Assembly (NCBI RefSeq): GCF_003815975.1
Contig: NZ_CP033932.1
Coordinates: 1,116,001 to 1,180,000 of the forward strand
Source of the DNA: Chryseobacterium bernardetii
Lineage (GTDB): Bacteria > Bacteroidota > Bacteroidia > Flavobacteriales > Weeksellaceae
Direction of reading: 5' to 3'
Length of the DNA: 64,000 nucleotides
The notes under the pieces were generated by a model. That model was given only the letters and a program-made list of their open reading frames with translations, did no database searches and was not told the DNA's origin. Numbering within the stretch: the first letter of the stretch is position 1; the number at the start of each line of letters is the position of its first letter. The translations under genes and the position numbers were made by a program. Below, piece after piece: positions 62,017-64,000 of the stretch.

Positions 62017-63528
62017 TTGAAAAAGCTAATTTTTGTATTGTGTTCTACAGTTTGTATGGCACAAACTAACCAATACACTAAGGTTCTTCTTTCCAAAAAG
62101 ACCGGGAAGGAGGTAAGTTCGTATTCTGACGGCTTCGGAATAGCTTATGACCCTGTTTCCAAAAAACAAGGCATTGTAGATACTAAAGGGAATATCACCT
62201 TCGAATCATCAGAAAAAGGAGGAATTTTCCATATTTTTAAAAACAGGTTCATTCTTTATTCTGAAGAAGGTGGCAGAAGGAAATCTGCAATTATTGATGA
62301 AAAAGGGAATGAACTGGTTCCCTTTGAATATCAGGATTTCAATACTCCCTGGTGGAGCAAAGAACGTATTATTGCTTCCAGGCAGGGAAAAGAAGCTGTT
62401 TATGACTACAATGGAAAACTTATTATTCCGGATTCAGATAAGATCCGGTTTGCCGGGAAAGAAGCCTTCTTTGTTTTAAAGGATAAAAAATGGTTCCTGT
62501 ACGATTTTGACGGAAAGCAGCTTAGCGAAAGGGAATTTAAAGACGATTACAGCTTTGAAAATGGAAAAGTTCTCATCAGTAATGAAGAAAATCAAAGTGA
62601 GATCATAGGGAAAAATGGACAGACTTTGCATCGGCTTTCAAGGAATGTGGTAGATATGAGTGGGTATCCTTATCTGATTACCCAAAATAAAGCAACTGGA
62701 AAGTATGGATTGATTGATGTTGAAGACCATATCATTGCTGAAGAAATATATAACGATATCACTCCGGAGTACTTTGGTAAAAAAGAATATATTTATCTCA
62801 AAAAAAACAATAAAACAACTGTTTTTTATAAGAAAGACCAAAAGCTTTATCCTAACAGCTTTAAATATCTTTACGCATTATCCAATCATTTTTTTAAAAT
62901 TTACGATGATAAATCAGAGCAATCGGGGATTGTAGATTTACAGGGGGATACCGTAATTCCTCTGGAATATGATTTTATTAAAAACTTTACAATATCAGGA
63001 AAGGATTTTATTTATCTTAAAAAAGGAAACGAAGAAAAGCTTTTGGACAAAGAGCTCAAAAATGTACTGAATGAAGGCGATCAGGTTATCGGTTTTTATC
63101 CTGATAATGTGGTTATCAGAAGACAGGATCAATATTACCGTTTTTCAGCCAACAACAAATCTGCGGTTGTACTTAAGGATGTTAAACTGATCAAGAACCA
63201 GGATGTTGAATACTTTACCATCCTGAATGAGTATTCAAAACCGCTTGTCTGTATGAATAATGCTAATCTTTATGGTATTCTGGATGGGAAAGGAACAGAG
63301 ATTGTTCCGTTTTCTTATGAAGATATTATTGCTTTCGAAAACTTTGAAAATGAAATTGTTGTAAAGAAAGATGGAAAATATGGAGTTTTAAATTTTCAGA
63401 ACGAGCCTTTAACTGAAATTATTTATGATAAATATACCTGGATGAAGGAAGTTTTAAAATTGAATAAGGATAAGAAAACAGACTTAATTTATTTCACCAG
63501 GTTTAGAAATGAGATAACGGAACTGTAG
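62017..63528 (+). CDS. Exported WG-repeat protein
   Basis: 503 aa, TTG start giving MKKLIFVLCSTVCMAQ, a signal peptide. Repeated beta units of the WG/KWGY type (QGIVDTKGNITFE, KYGLIDVEDHIIAEEIYNDI, QSGIVDLQGDTVIPLEYDFI, LYGILDGKGTEIVPFSYEDI, KYGVLNFQNEPLTEIIYD). WG-repeat proteins are common in Bacteroidetes, with unknown role. It follows rsmI by 6 bases. Confidence 0.88.
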   Translation: MKKLIFVLCSTVCMAQTNQYTKVLLSKKTGKEVSSYSDGFGIAYDPVSKKQGIVDTKGNITFESSEKGGIFHIFKNRFILYSEEGGRRKSAIIDEKGNELVPFEYQDFNTPWWSKERIIASRQGKEAVYDYNGKLIIPDSDKIRFAGKEAFFVLKDKKWFLYDFDGKQLSEREFKDDYSFENGKVLISNEENQSEIIGKNGQTLHRLSRNVVDMSGYPYLITQNKATGKYGLIDVEDHIIAEEIYNDITPEYFGKKEYIYLKKNNKTTVFYKKDQKLYPNSFKYLYALSNHFFKIYDDKSEQSGIVDLQGDTVIPLEYDFIKNFTISGKDFIYLKKGNEEKLLDKELKNVLNEGDQVIGFYPDNVVIRRQDQYYRFSANNKSAVVLKDVKLIKNQDVEYFTILNEYSKPLVCMNNANLYGILDGKGTEIVPFSYEDIIAFENFENEIVVKKDGKYGVLNFQNEPLTEIIYDKYTWMKEVLKLNKDKKTDLIYFTRFRNEITEL

Positions 63529-63601
63529 TAAAATCATAGAAAAGCAACAAAAAAAAGTTCAGTATTTTCATGTTTTCAATGTGTTGAATAACAATTTATA
63601 A

Positions 63602-63609
63602 TATCTTTG
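63602..63609 (+). promoter_or_regulatory. -7 element TATCTTTG of fabG
   Basis: TATCTTTG, an exact TAnnTTTG, 91 bases before the fabG ATG. TTG occurs upstream at 63583 but slightly nearer than the ideal spacing. Confidence 0.5.
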
Positions 63610-63700
63610 CAAACCGTTTAATTCTGAAAAAGAATTATAATACTAAGCAAGTCAGCTTTCAATGGCTGAATAAGTTATAAAAAAATAATCGTCAAGAGAT

Positions 63701-64000
63701 ATGAAATTATTAGAAGGAAAGGTAGCACTAATTACCGGAGCTACAAGAGGAATCGGGAAGGGTATTGCTGAAATGTATGCTCAACAGGGAGCTAAAGTAG
63801 CATTTACTTATGCCGGTTCTGTAGACAAAGCTAAAGAATTAGAAGCAGCTTTAAGTTCTGTAACCCAAATTAAAGGTTATCAGTCTGACGCATCAGATTA
63901 TGATGCTGCTCAAAAATTGGTAGAGGAAGTAATGGCGGAGTTTGGGCAGATTGATATTTTAGTAAACAATGCCGGGATTACAAAAGATAACTTATTATTG
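63701..64000 (+). CDS. fabG: 3-oxoacyl-ACP reductase, 5' part only
   Basis: The first 100 codons, cut by the window edge. MKLLEGKVALITGATRGIGK, the NADP motif GATRGIG, and DILVNNAGITKDNLLL are typical of FabG, which reduces 3-ketoacyl-ACP in fatty acid elongation. The YxxxK catalytic motif lies beyond the window. Assignment to FabG over other SDRs rests on NAGITKDNLL. Confidence 0.9.
   Translation, partial: MKLLEGKVALITGATRGIGKGIAEMYAQQGAKVAFTYAGSVDKAKELEAALSSVTQIKGYQSDASDYDAAQKLVEEVMAEFGQIDILVNNAGITKDNLLL

Overview
The window reads as a chromosomal segment of a Flavobacteriia member, most likely Chryseobacterium or a close relative. This is inferred from family content and signals, not from any search. 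Supporting traits are low GC, Bacteroidetes-type -7 elements (TAnnTTTG), a GLPGLI-family protein beside an outer-membrane barrel protein, the type IX secretion/gliding lipoprotein PorW/SprE, the MurF-alanine racemase fusion, DUF3127, and an insertion sequence resembling ISAon1 (ISL3 family).

Layout. 0-5.3 kb: four leftward tRNAs (two identical Leu-TAG, Leu-TAA, Gly-GCC), then a DUF3127 protein, aat, an EamA transporter, a TPR protein and a quinone-oxidoreductase-like enzyme. 5.4-9.6 kb: a decayed area with a complete ISL3-type element (perfect 8-bp target duplication), a Crp/Fnr-like regulator broken by an in-frame amber codon, glmM, and the remnant of a DUF4421-like gene. 9.6-20 kb: feoAB with a small Cys-rich partner, GLPGLI protein, DinB protein, outer-membrane barrel protein, JmjC/cupin protein, M14 peptidase.

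20-29.2 kb is the most distinctive part: a leftward NAD/ADP-ribose gene cluster. It holds an NrtR-like Nudix regulator, NADAR, a 2OG-Fe(II) oxygenase, a coiled-coil protein, a VWA protein, a short PurA-like enzyme, a macrodomain protein, DUF4291, an ADP-ribosylation/crystallin J1-type protein, a sirtuin, an ADP-ribosylglycohydrolase and the RNA 2'-phosphotransferase KptA. Four copies of a 15-bp quasi-palindrome (GCGT-N7-ACAC or its complement) lie exactly in front of its three transcription units, so I read it as one NrtR regulon for making, reading or removing ADP-ribose marks or for NAD-dependent RNA end repair.

29-46 kb is mostly housekeeping: lepA, an ECF sigma/anti-sigma/CpxP-like trio, KdsC-like phosphatase, maf, porW, tsaB, yraN, LD-carboxypeptidase, rnr, rpiB. 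Between divergent rpiB and pgk lies a 641-bp AT-rich gap with several DnaA-box-like nonamers. Two perfect parS palindromes flank mnmG at 52-54 kb, so the replication origin is probably close and this gap is a candidate for it. 48-50 kb holds an orphan right-handed beta-helix protein of tailspike type in very AT-rich DNA. 50.9-64 kb holds a methyltransferase, mnmG, ybeY, a PlpD-like patatin, murF-alr, tdk, an acidic repeat protein, rsmI, a WG-repeat protein and the start of fabG, which is cut by the window edge.
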